Assembly (NCBI GenBank): GCA_026315105.1
Contig: CM048750.1
Span: 110,515,297-110,579,296 of the forward strand
Direction: 5' to 3'
Source of the DNA: Locusta migratoria
Lineage: Eukaryota; Arthropoda; Insecta; Orthoptera; Acrididae
DNA length: 64,000 nt
Shown: in pieces, positions 31,659-43,700 of the stretch
Layout of the letters: each line of letters opens with the position of its first letter
How positions within the stretch are numbered: the first letter of the stretch is position 1
Position numbers and translations under genes: made by a program
Notes under the pieces: model-generated
Databases searched by the model: none
Told to the model about the DNA's origin: nothing
What the model saw: the letters and a program-made list of their open reading frames with translations, nothing else

Positions 31659-32377
31659 TGTTATTTGACATGTTGTCAGGGAGGCTGTCTAAATATTTTT
31701 GATTAAGTAGACAATATCTATAGTCTTGACCGCAAATTTATTAACAGTGATGACCGTTTTCTACGCACTTCTGAGTCATCCTAAGATCATTTTACGTTTT
31801 TGTCAATAGCTGTATCTGCCATCAGGCAGTATAACCTTCTAATCTTCAAATTACAACTTATAAAAGCCACTGTCACTGAATTTTAGCCGTCCGCGGTGGC
31901 CGGGGGGACTGAGGCGCTCCAGTCACGGTCTGCACGGCCACTACGGTCGGGGGTTCGAATCCCCCCTCGGGCATGGATATTTGTGCCGTCCTTAGTATAA
32001 GGTATGACGTAAGTAGTTTGTAAGTTTAGGGACTGATGACCCCGTAGTTAAGTCCCATAAGCTTAACAAACATTTGAACTTTTTTTTTCTTTCTTTTTTT
32101 TTATTTTAACCAGCAATGCCTGTTCTTCAAAAATATTTTAACTAACATGTTTCATATATGTGCAACAACCAATGTGATTTTCTTCAAATGTTGTACCGCA
32201 TTTCTTGGCTTTTATAAGTTGTAATTTGATGATTAGAAGGTTATACTGCCTGATGGCAGATACAACTATTGACAAAAACGTAAACCGATCCGAGGATGGC
32301 TCAGAAATGAGTTGAAACCTGTCATCACTGTTAAAAAATTTGCAGTCAAGACTATAAATATTGTCTACTTAATCATC
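31659..32377. mobile_element. Foldback MITE with about 165-bp inverted arms, inside Tc1-like element
   Basis: The arms run from about 31702 (gattaagtagacaatatcta) to 31871, and from about 32211 to 32374 in inverted orientation. Both contain ttgtcaatag, gtatctgccatcaggcagta and taaccttctaat or their complements. The 8-bp repeat aaatccaa flanks the insertion at 31651-31658 and 32378-32385, compatible with a hAT-type duplication. About 40 bp at the left end lie outside the left arm. A SINE sits in the loop. Confidence 0.8.
31888..32080 (+). mobile_element. tRNA-headed SINE, family 1 (plus strand), in the foldback loop
   Basis: It has the head gccgtccgcggtggccgg, B-box gggttcgaatcccccc, catggatatttgtgccgtcc and gggactgatgaccccgtag, ending acaaacatttgaac followed by a T-rich stretch. 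Confidence 0.9.
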
Positions 32378-33761
32378 AAATCCAAGTTTTCTCACCTCCC
32401 GCCCCCGTAACTGTCATAGTACTTGGAGTGGATCCTGATGCAGTTTGGAATTCCAGTGGGACAGTCTGGATAGGTGGCTGCCTATTAAACAGTATGAACC
32501 TCTTAAACTGCCGGCGGTCCCTGTTAGTCAACAGACGAGGTCAGCCTGTACACTTTCGTGATGTACGTGTTCCTTCACGTTTCCACATAACTATCACATC
32601 AGAAACAGTGGACCAAGGAATGTTTAAGAGTGTGGAAATCTCGTGTACAGACTTCTGACACGTGTGACACCCACTCATCTAACCACATTCGAAGTCTGTG
32701 AGTTCCGCCAAGTGCCCCATTCTGTTCTCTCGCAATGTCGACTACGAGGTCGCTGATATGGAGTACCTGTGTGACTGAGCGGCGACATGGTTTGATTGTG
32801 ACTGGGGCGACAGTTGTGTTGACTTCGTTTTATATTTGGCTTTAACTTGCGACTTTTAAGCTGTAGATTACGTCTTGATTTTCACAGTTGTATTGGATGT
32901 ATAGGTTCAAAATTATATTTGTCACCTCAGTATGAAAATTAAGTTGGTAAACCTGGTACTTCTTCGTAGTTAATAAAATTTATAGCTTTGTAGAATTTTT
33001 CGCTATAAATATTGGTTCTGGATTTCATTTAAACTTAAAGACTAAAAACTAAATGTTTGAGCAATGTAATCCGTTTCTCAGGGGCTGATATTTAATAAAC
33101 CAAAGAATAAAAATTGAGTCCCGGTAGTTCAGATAATTTGACGCACGTCCCAAAGATACTGTTTTTGCCTAATCCTATTCCTTTATAGAATCATTCTTTA
33201 GAAAATTTCACCATTAGTTTCTCCTGACCAAAACTGTTAGATATATTCCTTCATACATTGATTAATTTCTTAGGAACGTCAAAGATATATTTTCACTTTT
33301 AGAATATGCTGGGACAATATTAGGGAACTAAATACTCGAATAACTATTTAAGACTTTTCAAGATTCATAGATTCTCTATTTTGAAATCAATAGTTAAATT
33401 CACAACACTTTCACAGTACACACTTCGTAAGTTCACAATTCGTGATTATTTTCGTCAAAGTTTGTTTGTATTAATCTCTCTGGATTCTGTACATTGATTA
33501 CGAACTTTAATTCTTCAAGATACGTCTTTGAAAAGTTATTGCATTATACTTGCCAAATAAGTTCAGATTTGAATCTCACGAATGTTTATCAGTTTATTAC
33601 GGGAGGCAAAAGTTTTTAATTGTTCCGTCCTAGCCTATCCCGATCAAATTCCAACGATAATGTTCGCTTTCGCGTATGATCACGATATAAAAGTTTATAA
33701 TAAAAATTTATTATTTTCGCAGGTTTTCCCTATCTTGGAATTAAACCCCGTATAATACTTT

Positions 33762-33900
33762 AAGCTAAGTACTGAGAGCTAGTCCCACTGAGAGCTAAGT
33801 ACGTAGTGAAACCTAGTGACGTAGAGAGCTAAACACGTAGAGAGCTAAGCACATAGAGAAAGCTGAGCGTACAGAGAAAGCTGAGCACATAGAGAGAGAG
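33762..33900. repeat. Minisatellite of gagagctaag-type units in the LTR
   Basis: About eight diverged units of 17-20 bp, with the core agagctaagcac or agctgagcac, lie in tandem next to the LTR promoter. Confidence 0.8.
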
Positions 33901-33917
33901 TAACTCAACTGCGAGTT

Positions 33918-33926
33918 CTATTTATA
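33918..33926 (-). promoter_or_regulatory. TATA box of the solo LTR
   Basis: The minus strand reads TATAAATAG, followed by aactcgcagttgag about 10 bp downstream. The position in the middle of the LTR fits a U3 promoter. Confidence 0.55.
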
Positions 33927-34227
33927 ATAGCAATCTGACAAATGATCTCTGATATACGAGATGTTTTGACCTAAGTATTCCCTGGATACTATTACTCTGA
34001 ATTACGCTGATATAATTTGAATTTACTAAAAATTTTGAAAAAATGAGAAAATTCTGCCTCTTAACAAATTATTAAAATTACGCTAACGATGAAAAATGTC
34101 GGAATACCGTGATTGTAATACTATGGTCGCGATGTGGTGTTACACCTGGCAGTAGCTAGCAGAACGAACACCTAATATCAGAAACTTATGCTTTCTTGGG
34201 TGTCCACATACTTTTGATCACAAAGTG

Positions 34228-35024
34228 CAAACATCAATGAGGATTAAGAAGTATACACTCGACAGTCGACGTCTATTTTGATCCGATGCCACCAGGGGGA
34301 TACTAGATGTATTGATAATGGTTTCGACTTTGTCTGTCAATGTAGTGACATAGCATCCAGAACTCCATATGTGTGTAGTCCTTAATACTGGATGCAACAT
34401 GCCATTCTGAACACGATGCTTGTAATGCCTACTGGAGGTTTTATTCATGATTCTTCGTCACAGCTGCGTATTTATTTAAACCTTGTGACTAATTTCGGAC
34501 CATTGCATCCACTTTCAAACCTCTAGGATATGCTTAAATTATAATAAAACCAAATTATATAACGTTTAACATTATAACTGAAAAAAACATTTTTACACAT
34601 GTATCCATCCAGTAGGTTTGAAATTACATCATAGTACGACACATATTGTAGAAGATACGACGTCAGAAACAATGAAATACATGGAAAATCTACCCCAATA
34701 CACATTATGTAATTTATTGCATCTTTATTAACAATTCTGTTCGCAACATATTTCGTAGACAGATTTCTAATATTTACGAATATGGAAAAATATATTATTG
34801 GCGGACATAATTCAGGAGAAATGGCGTCAAAAGTATTAAGCTGCCTGAAAACGGAACTTGAACGTACAGAGAACAGAGTAGAAAGCGACGGAAATAAAAA
34901 TTAGTACACCCTGGTAGAGTTTCCCGATTCACTCAAGATTTATTGCTGAAAAGGTGCAAATGAACTATATAAAATGATTACATGCATAGATTAATAAAGT
35001 ATTCCATGCCCATTCGAATTATAA
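34228..35024. other. AT-rich unassigned sequence
   Basis: No coding or repeat signature was recognised. Confidence 0.4.
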
Positions 35025-35708
35025 ACAGGGTGTTTCACTAAGTGTGTTTGCCTCAGTAACTTATAAAATAATAGGTGACGGGAAATTTTAATGCGGTAGG
35101 TCATCACAAGGAATGTTACACTTTCTGCGGAGCTATGAACATAGTTTATTGTATCATTTTCCAAACAGTTACACCACAAAGATATAATTTTTTAATGGAA
35201 CAATAGTTTTTTCTATCGTGTATTGGATTCGTTTAAACCAGCTGCGTCCAAATCAATTTAAACTACATTCCTATCACTGTTAGTTTGGGAGCTACAACCC
35301 TTCAAAGTTTAGGGGGCGGAGGCTGCGATAGCGTAGCTGACTGGCCGAGTGGCTATCTCCTGGGGCACGGCCCACTGTCTCATGACCACTAGCCAGTCAG
35401 CTACGCTGTCGTAGCCTCCGCCCCCTAAACTTTGAAGGGTTGTAGCTCCCAAACTAACAGTGACAGGAATGTAGTTAATTTGGACGCAGCTGGTTTCAAC
35501 GAATCCAATGCACGATAGAAAAAAACTACTGTTCTATTTAAAAAATTATATCTTTGTGTTGTAACTCTTTGGAAAATGATCCAATAAACTATGTTCATAG
35601 CTCCGCAGAAAGTGTAACATTTCTTGTGTTGACCTACCGCATTAAAATTTCCCGTCACCTATTATTTTATAAGTTACAGAGGCAAACACACTTAGTGAAA
35701 CACCCTGT
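35025..35708. mobile_element. 684-bp foldback transposon
   Basis: The two arms (35025-35352 and about 35386-35708) are inverted complements over some 320 bp with an estimated identity above 90 percent, separated by only about 33 bp. The termini are acagggtgtttcactaagtg and its complement. The terminal acagggtgtt is shared with the Tc1/mariner-type elements at 1483 and 50313, suggesting the same transposase class may recognise it. There is no coding content. Confidence 0.93.
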
Positions 35709-36703
35709 ATATATTTATATAGCTATCCGATCGTCATAAAACCGTGCCTAACGCCTTCCCCAGGTGGATATTAGTGACTGTACAAATTTTTAGGTCTTTA
35801 TATCTTGTGGTTCAGACGTGATAAACGTACACCCTACAGACATTCACATTTATAGACATAGACTACATTAATTCGACCAGTGCGAAGCCTGTTGGGTCGC
35901 TAGTAGAAAACAGATACGGGATAATGGGAGAGAGAAATTGTACGAGGAAAAGAGAAAATGACAGGGGAACTGGAGCGAGGAGCGCGTGGCGCCCTCTGAC
36001 GTGAAGCCAGATGGCGTGCCCGGCATTCGCTCCGAGTCGCGAACACTCGACCCGCCAACTTACGCCGCTTGCGTCTGTCTGCCCACGCGGCGAAAAACTT
36101 CTCCCGGGAAACGGAGGGAACGCTCAGAATTTGTATTCGGGTCATGAGGGCGGCTCGGCACACACGCGCCAGCTCCCGACTTGGCTCTCGTCTTCCGTCA
36201 AGAGCGCCCCGTCCCAACAAACAGCTGCGCATCTGCGACGCGATGCAGCAGCGCGCCGAATTCATCTCGCACTGTATCCGGCATGGCGCACGTCTCGTGC
36301 TGAGGCAATAACCACTGGTGACTGGTGCGAAATTTTACCACTGACCTTCAGCGTCACAAAAATACACAGACTGTTTTCTTTCCCCTAATACACCGTCGTA
36401 GTAGCAACATTGCAGCCAAAACTGTAATTCACTAGAAATTATATTGCATTGGTTGCTGTACCAATTGAAGTGGAATATATTTCACGAGAATTTTTTTAAT
36501 TTAATTTAATTTATTTATTTTTATAACGTCATGTTGTTGTTATATTACCTTGAAAGGAGCACGCAATATAATTTTCACTTAATTTTTTGCCTGTCATACG
36601 GCTTTGAGCTTGTTTTGTTATAAAAAAACCTAAGCTATAATTCTGTAGAAAACAAATTTATGTAATATTTTGTACCATTTCATTAATCGATATAGCACAC
36701 TAC
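35709..36703. other. Unassigned sequence with a dispersed repeat and a GC-rich stretch
   Basis: Positions about 35719-35850 are the antisense of the tandem unit at 53399-53660 (shared blocks include ataaaaccgtgcctaa, gtacaaat and cgtacacc). Positions about 35960-36310 are GC- and CpG-rich with overlapping open frames on both strands and no recognisable protein. Confidence 0.45.
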
Positions 36704-37167
36704 GTTTACATGCAACACATCTTCCGGAAGACGAAAACCGATTTTCGTAAAGCGTTTTTCGCTGTCGTGTTTACATGGCATAGCCTGAATCGGATTTCCT
36801 AGCCCACTTAATATGGCGGCTGAAAAACAGCTGATTCAGTTCCTGATTTAGTCCGCAAAATCGCTATTTTTCTTTATTTAATTACACAGATTTATGTTCA
36901 CTCTAATATTGACACTTTTATTTTACATTAGAAAATATCACTCTTTTCATATGTGAAGAAAATTCTTAACAAGACAACAGAATCTGACAAGCCAAGACCG
37001 CTTCAAAAACGGTTGCGTTTACATGGGCACGAAAATCGATTGTGGAACTGGAAAACCGCTTTAGAGAAGCGGATTTCCAGAATCGATTTTGGAGTGTTTA
37101 CATGACCAACCAAAAGCGGAATTGGAAAATCGTTTTACGAAATCCGGTTTTGAGAGCCCATGTAAAC
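36704..37167. mobile_element. MITE-like palindromic element with repeated gtttacatg
   Basis: The motif gtttacatg occurs at 36704, 36769, 37017 and 37096 and inverted at 37159-37167. Outer sequences are partly inverted complements: cgattttcgtaaagcg on the left and cgttttacgaaatccgg on the right, beside gtttacatg and catgtaaac. No coding content was seen. I read it as a decayed non-autonomous DNA transposon. Confidence 0.6.
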
Positions 37168-38590
37168 GGGATGACATACTGTACTTATTTTCATATCTTT
37201 GCTGTAAACCAAAGACTTTGATTTATCTTTGGAATGTGTCTTGCACTCGCAGATGTTACATTTAAAGTGTCGTTGTGTGACCTTCGTGGAGAAGAGTCGA
37301 TGTCTGACTGTCATGGAGAGCAGTCGTTGTGTGATTATGGTAGAGTTGAGTCGCTGAGTAGTAGTCGTGGAACTGTCGAGTTAGTCTGTCTGTGTGTTAG
37401 ATTCGAAGAGTAAAAATTCGGAAGATTTAAGCCAAGTCTGCAGGTTGTAATTTTTGTATGGAAATTAATCTGTCTCAAATAAGGTAAAACTTGTATTTTT
37501 CTATTATTATGTATGGTATTTGAACTATTGTAGTTGGTGTTTATCTTCTTTTGCTAATGAATACTGTTTAGTGCCGCTTGCATTTATCATTTAACCCTGA
37601 GTCATTCTACCAGTTCCTCGTTCCTTTGACCAATTTGAATTGCAATCCCTTCTGATAATTGTTTCTTGTGATTGAGTTGCATAATTATTGTTTGTATATT
37701 TATGTATTAATTAGAACGGTTCAGTGTAGACATTTTGTCATGATCAATTGGTCTATTAATGAGAGCAGGAAATAGTTTGTTCACAAATCCAGTAAAGTTC
37801 ATAGAGATTTTCTCAGTCTTAATGACAGTCAAATTATCAAGTCAGTTAATGTTAGTAACAGTTAAAGTGATTTGTCTGATCAGAAGAGAAGTAGATAACG
37901 TAAAGAAATAAGCAATACTTGCAGTGAGTGATACTTGATACCTTTACCAGATTTGTAGGACATTTTTTTTATTACGTTGAATCAGTATGTTAATTGTTGT
38001 ACAGATAGGCACATTATCAAGTGCAGTGATTTTGGTATCCAATTAATCTCAAACATCTTTGTTTGATATCCTGTTTATTCAAATAACAAAACTTATCACA
38101 GTAGTAGCACGATCTTTTTTGTTGGCTCTCGCAGTCGAATTGTTTATGTAAAGTCTGACTACTGGTATGTGATGCACGTCAACAGATCTGCACTTCTCAT
38201 TAGCTCATGTTGTTTCTCACGCACGAGATTAATGTGTAGACCAATTACGAATTTAATTACTGTTACCTTATGAACTACTGTACAATTTAAAGTGTTATCC
38301 GTTGTGCATCAAACAAAACCACATTCATGTAAGATTATTGCAGTCCATGTCAGTTGCAATTTATTCCAACAGGGCAAAGGAAGGTACTAAGTCTCATTGC
38401 TTGGTCAAATTATTTTGTAACCAAAACCACAACAGAAAATTTATTTGTGAATTTTAGCGGGCACGGACACTTGACACAAACAGTGACACGCGCGTTCCGA
38501 CACAATCATACACTACTTTCATTTCAAACAAACACACACCACTTTTCACTTATGTCTAACAAGAAGACCACATAGGTATCGGATTTTAGC

Positions 38591-38634
<44 letters not shown>

Positions 38635-38765
38635 GTACGTAATGTCCAGAGCTCAAATAACAATCAGCCACAGCTATTCGATGCCACTTCCGAAAATTCT
38701 CGAGAAAATCAACTTTGAAGTTTTGCAAGTAAGTGTAAGTACCAATCATTAAAACAATTGCAGCA
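37168..38765. other. Unassigned sequence, with an (AT)n array
   Basis: A (TA)n microsatellite lies at 38593-38631. The stretch 37255-37390 has a loose internal repetition of gtcgttgtgtga- and gagtcg-type words, as seen in LTRs, but no ends could be defined. No gene was recognised. Confidence 0.4.
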
Positions 38766-38840
38766 CCTGTCGGCGTAGCTCCGATGGTAGCGTTCAGGCC
38801 TTAAAATTATAGGGTCTGTGGTTCGAATCCTCTCGTAATA
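38766..38840 (+). repeat. tRNA-like sequence (degenerate)
   Basis: It has an A-box-like tagctccgatggtagcg and the B-box ggttcgaatcc. The acceptor stem is not well paired. It is probably a SINE head or tRNA pseudogene. Confidence 0.45.
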
Positions 38841-40705
38841 TTTTATTTCATTTACTTATTTATTTACGTATTTTGTTCTAATACTTAAACAACTTTAACA
38901 TCCAATGTAATATTTACGAAGAGTGCATGTATTTTTGTTTATTCGTAATTTTCCACATTTATAGAAAGTTGTTAATAATGATGGTTTCAATTAAAAGCAC
39001 GTAAGTTACATTTTTTTTACAGTATTGGCTTCACTGTTAGTTGGCGACGGTAGTCTTTGATTTTTCAGATTGTGAAGAGCTACGACACTGTTTTCGTCTT
39101 CAAACTACTAATGGCCTTCCGAGCAGCGAACCTACTCAACCATCGTTAAACAGTTCTCGGGTATCCAACCGGGTTTTATCGTTGTTTTTCCACGATATTT
39201 CCGCAATCGCACATGTTGCCATCTTCAGGTGGTACCTGACGAATGCTGTGCTGCTCCTCCTTTTTCGACCCCGAAAGAAACCAAATTTTTGCTACAAAAA
39301 TTAGTTTGTACTTAATCGAAGTAGAATCTATTAAAACATCAAAAGGAAGGTTACTTATGAAACACATTTTTATTTCTTTATATACAAATATTGGAGGGGT
39401 AATCAACCCTTATATTGCCGTACTCGGTTGATACTCGCAAGAAACACCACGTGAATATATATTTTTAAAGTGTTTCATATTTTTAATAAACCGGTATGTA
39501 AAGTCGCTGAATCCGAATCTGAAGTCAGGTTCTGAAAATCCAATATGGCTGATCCATAGCAGAGTAAAACTCAAAAAATTATTGAAGAATGTAAAATCTA
39601 CATTTGAAATAACAGCGAAGAAAGAGAATAAAATATGTTAGCATTGCCGCGGATGTAGGGCATGGAGGTTTCACGGCCAGAATTACATATCTTCCCCTTG
39701 CTTGCATCTCACATTTTTTTCGAGTGTCAGAACACGATTCATTGTTTTAAGGAGTACGTAGATGTAATGAAAGATTTTTTGTTATTGTAATTTTTTTAAC
39801 TCTTTTTTGTTCCAGAGCTGTAATTTGTGTGTGTATTCTGGTCAATATTTTACATGAATCTTGTAATGATCCTAAAGAACTGAACTAACAAGAAAAGTTT
39901 CTGTTTTTGGTATGCGACAAATAGAATGTGATATCTGTTCAACAAAGGGAGTTCTGAAATGTAATAACAATATCATTTAATTTTAAACCTGTTTTGATGT
40001 ACGAAAGTTAATCACCTGACTGTGCCATGGAAGACCAAGGTATAAGTTGAAGCATACACACAATGTAAGAAAGCCTAACGACAACATATAAGATTTGTGT
40101 TAATGACTATACTATTTACTACTGCATTAATTGATGGTTATGTTTCAAATCCGGTTTTTTAACGTTTACAACATACTGTATCACATTTGATAAATTTCCT
40201 ACTCAGTTTGACAGTTAATGTATTTTATATATACACTCCCACACAACAATATATATATATATATATTGAATTAATCAATGACAAACGCCTTATAGAATTT
40301 CTAAAACGATCATTCCTCTACTTCTATAAGTAATGACTTTTCATATATTATACTTTCATGCTCCATCTACATGGGCGCCATTATGACTGTTTACAAAGCT
40401 GCCATCAAAGATTGTAGAATAACTGTAATGATAGATTTAAAAGCTTAACTTCTTTGGTAAACATTCATCTGCTCCAATAATGCCACCTGTGTATCTTGTT
40501 GGAGGTCTGTGACGAAATAATGTGTTCATTAGTAATAGTTAAGGATAAAATGAAGGAATACTTACTAAATGATGTAAAATGGGATTTTTTTTTAAGAAAC
40601 GATCGCAATATTTTCTGTAAATTCGACGTTGCTGTATTTTTGTTTTCGTTAATGTAAAAAAAAGTACCAATAATGTTTTCAAAAAAATTATATGTGAATA
40701 TCAAG
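38841..40705. other. AT-rich unassigned sequence
   Basis: A short (AT)n run lies near 40244-40266. Positions 39100-39300 contain caggtggtacctgacgaatg-like words known to me from insect snap-back repeats, but no partner arm was found. No gene was recognised. Confidence 0.4.
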
Positions 40706-43700
40706 AACTCAGGCGGAAAACCAGTACTAAGCAAAGAGTGAAAGGCTGAACTTTGGAAAGAACATATAGAGGGCCTATACAAAGGAAATAAACTTGAAAG
40801 ACGTATTCTAGAAATGGAAGACGAAGTGAAGGAAGATGAGATAGGAGATATGATACTGCGAGAAGAATTTGACAGAGCGCTGAAGGACTTGAATCGAAAC
40901 AGGGCCCCTGGAGTAGATGATATTCCGTCTGAACTGCTGAAATCATTAGGAGAGCCAGACATGAAAAAATTGTATCACCTGGTATGCAAGATGTATGAGA
41001 CAGGGGAAATACCCTCCGACTTCAAGAAGAATATTGTAATTCCAATTCCCAAGAAAGCAAGTGCAGACAAGTGTGAAAAATTACAGAACTATCAGTTTAA
41101 TAAGTCATGGGTGCAAAATACTAACACGAATTATTTACAGACGAATGGAAAAACTTGTGGAATTCAACCTCGAGGAAGATCAGTTTGGATTTAGGAGAAA
41201 TGTAGGAACACGGGAGGCAATACTCAGATTACGACTTATTTTAGAAGATATGCTAAGGAAAGGGAAACCTACGCTTTTAGCCTTTGTCGATTTGGAGAAA
41301 GCTTTTGACAATGTCCACTGGAATACACTCTTCCAAATTCTGAAGGTATCAGGGGTAAAATATGTGACACAACAACACAGTGACCAACGGTGCTTTCCAG
41401 TCATGTGTGCGTACAGTTTGATATATAAAACGATGCTTTATGTATTTTTCCTCATTATTTGTATTGTTTGTAATTTATTATGTATTTGTATCTTTTGTTT
41501 CTGTAATATATTTGCATTGTCCTGCTAATTTCCATATATGTCAAAAATATTTTAAATGTAGTAGACACGCTGGGTTAGCAAGGGCTTTGCTATTGTACAG
41601 AATCATCTTTGAGTAGGGAGTTTTTTTATCGCTGTAGCGCAGAGGCGCACAGCGAGAAGGGTCATTGTTGAGAAGTAGCGGCGGAGAGACGGATTCCAGA
41701 CGGTGCGCTCAGTGGTGTACGGCAAAAGTACGTGGGTTGGCACTAGTGGAGGAGACGGCGAAGAGACAATATTATTTATTCATACGGCCACAGCTCAAAT
41801 AATTAATAAATGCATCAAGAGGAATGCTGTGGGCTCTAAATTGTAATTAACATTCGTCGTCAAGAAGAGCCTGAGTTTGCCAATTGTTAAGTGCCAACAG
41901 TCTTCAATCAGCAGCACCACGTCGCACACCAAATTCACTAAGATTTGTCCAGTGTGTCTTAGCATGTACAGCTAACCAGCGTATTAGTGATGATTGTTCA
42001 ATAGCGAACAGTGTTATTTGTGAACCTGTGTTTAAAAATCATTACCCATAGTCATTGTCCAGACAGGTTCGTTCCTCATCCATTGTTTTTCCGAGAATAT
42101 TCACAAAGTTATAGAAAACTAAAAATCAGAGTCATTAAAGACAATGTGACAGTCGTTAATAAAAAATGTGTTCAGAAAAGTATTACTAAATGTAGCTTAT
42201 GTCAGTGTTGCTGATCAATAGGTTTGCTAAGTTGAACTTTCAATTTCAAGAGATATTTCAATAACAGTGTAAAAGATTGTTTTCCACTGCATATTATTTT
42301 GAGGTAAAGTTTGTTTTAACTCGCAAGTACTGACTAGTGAGAATAGTAATTGTTTGCAAGTGTTTGAATGCTAATAATTCCTGGTTAAAGAAAGAGTAAA
42401 AGTTAATCAGAAGGTTAAATGGTTCTTTTCTAAATATTCAGTGTTATCACGACAAGTCATTAATTAATTTTTGAGCTTGCCATTAGTACAGTTCATAGTT
42501 CAGTTACAACTTGAGTATTGCTAAAGCGCATGGTATACTTGCTGTAGAATAAGTTCTGGTACTTATGTAAACAATTAATTATTTGAAGCTGTAAATAGTA
42601 AGTATTAAGGTGAGAGTTTTGCATGATTTGCTGCATGTTGCATTTGCGCGGCTATGGCTTGCATTTCGCTGTCTTACATTGAACCCTGTGTAAGTGAACT
42701 ATTTCTCAGTAATTAGTATATTGTCAGTGTCCTTTGTACCGGATTTGATGCACATACTTTGATTCACGGCCCACCAAAATTTTACGTAATTTTTCACGTT
42801 TGTTAATTAACTTCGCTATTATTGACATCCCACCAAATTATTTGTTCGTACATCGAGCTGGCGACCGTAAATCAATAAGTTATTCACTTTTTCCAAATTA
42901 ATCCCTGTGTTCCGTTTGTTTCGCATTTTTTTTATTTAAACATTAATAATTTTATTCCAATTTTACCTTCCACTTTCTTTATTCCTATCGATCGTTGTTG
43001 TCTACCAAAGTGGTACAGCAACGTTCCGGTTATAGCCTCCGCTACATCATCGGTTTCATTACCGATAGCTATTCCACCAAATTAAGATAATTAGGCACAC
43101 GGGTCATTCTTCTAATTATCATATACTAACCGGTGGTGTAGGACGGGTAGGGTTATAGTATCAGGGGTAAAATATAGGGAGCGAAGACTTATATTCTACC
43201 TATACAAAAACCAGTCAGCGGTTATTAGAGTCGAAGGGCAAGAAAGGGACGCAGAGGTTGGGAAGGGAGTAAGACAGGGTTGTAGCCTTTCCCCAATGTT
43301 GTTCAATCTCTACATTGAGCAGGCAGTGAAGGAATGGAAGGAACAATTTGGATAGGACATTAAAGTGCAGGGAGAAGAAATAAAAACATTGCGGTTTGCC
43401 AATGACATAGTAATTCTGTCAGAAACCGCAAAAGATCTGGAAGAGGAATTGAATGGAATGGACAGTGTCTTGAAAGGAAGATATAAGATGAGCATTAACA
43501 AGAGTAAAACGAAGGTAATGGAATGTAATGTTAGAAAATCAGGCGATGCTGAAGGAATTAGATTAGGTAATGAGACAATAAAAGTACTAGATGAATTTTG
43601 TTATTTACTTCTGATGGTCGAAGTAAAGAAGATGTAAAATGCAGAATGGCTATGGGAAGAAAAGCATTTCTAAAGAAGCGAAACTTGTTAACATCCAATA

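Larger units (their letters stand above)
30660..32770 (-). pseudogene. Tc1-like transposase, shredded by insertions (minus strand)
   Basis: On the minus strand, between 32770 and 32386, the sequence matches the N-terminal region of a Tc1-type transposase (helix-turn-helix, then a basic GRPRLLT-like block). Between 31650 and 31440 it keeps LAWCKERKYWTIEQ-like coding and the first catalytic Asp in VWSD, followed by a short deletion. The region that would hold the second catalytic Asp is replaced by the family B repeat. The third site survives as SPDLYSIEHL near 30830 with its Glu. Frames are interrupted many times. Assignments beyond the motifs rest on memory of a common insect Tc1-like family. 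Confidence 0.7.
32770..34144 (-). mobile_element. Solo LTR, 1375 bp (minus strand), inside Tc1-like element
   Basis: It starts tgtgactgag and ends tggtgttaca on the plus strand, giving the TG...CA ends of an LTR, and is flanked by the 4-bp repeat cctg at 32766-32769 and 34145-34148. The interrupted Tc1 sequence (gagtacctg and ctggcagtag) resumes correctly on either side. On the minus strand a TATA box lies at 33926-33918, so transcription would run leftward. No internal region or second LTR is present, implying recombination between two LTRs. Confidence 0.78.
30577..34227 (-). mobile_element. Tc1-like transposon (minus strand) carrying five later insertions
   Basis: The ends form an inverted repeat: cactatgtgatcaaaagtat at the left and, on the other strand, cactttgtgatcaaaagtat at the right. 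The left flank is TA and the right flank CA, a decayed TA duplication. Without its insertions the element is about 1.3 kb. Inside it are family B repeat 30862-31085, SINE 31242-31430, foldback MITE 31659-32377 with its own SINE, and solo LTR 32770-34144. Confidence 0.88.

Noticed and set aside
36011..36388. 125-codon plus-strand and 121-codon minus-strand frames
   Set aside because: Both strands are open over the same GC-rich stretch, and neither translation shows a domain.
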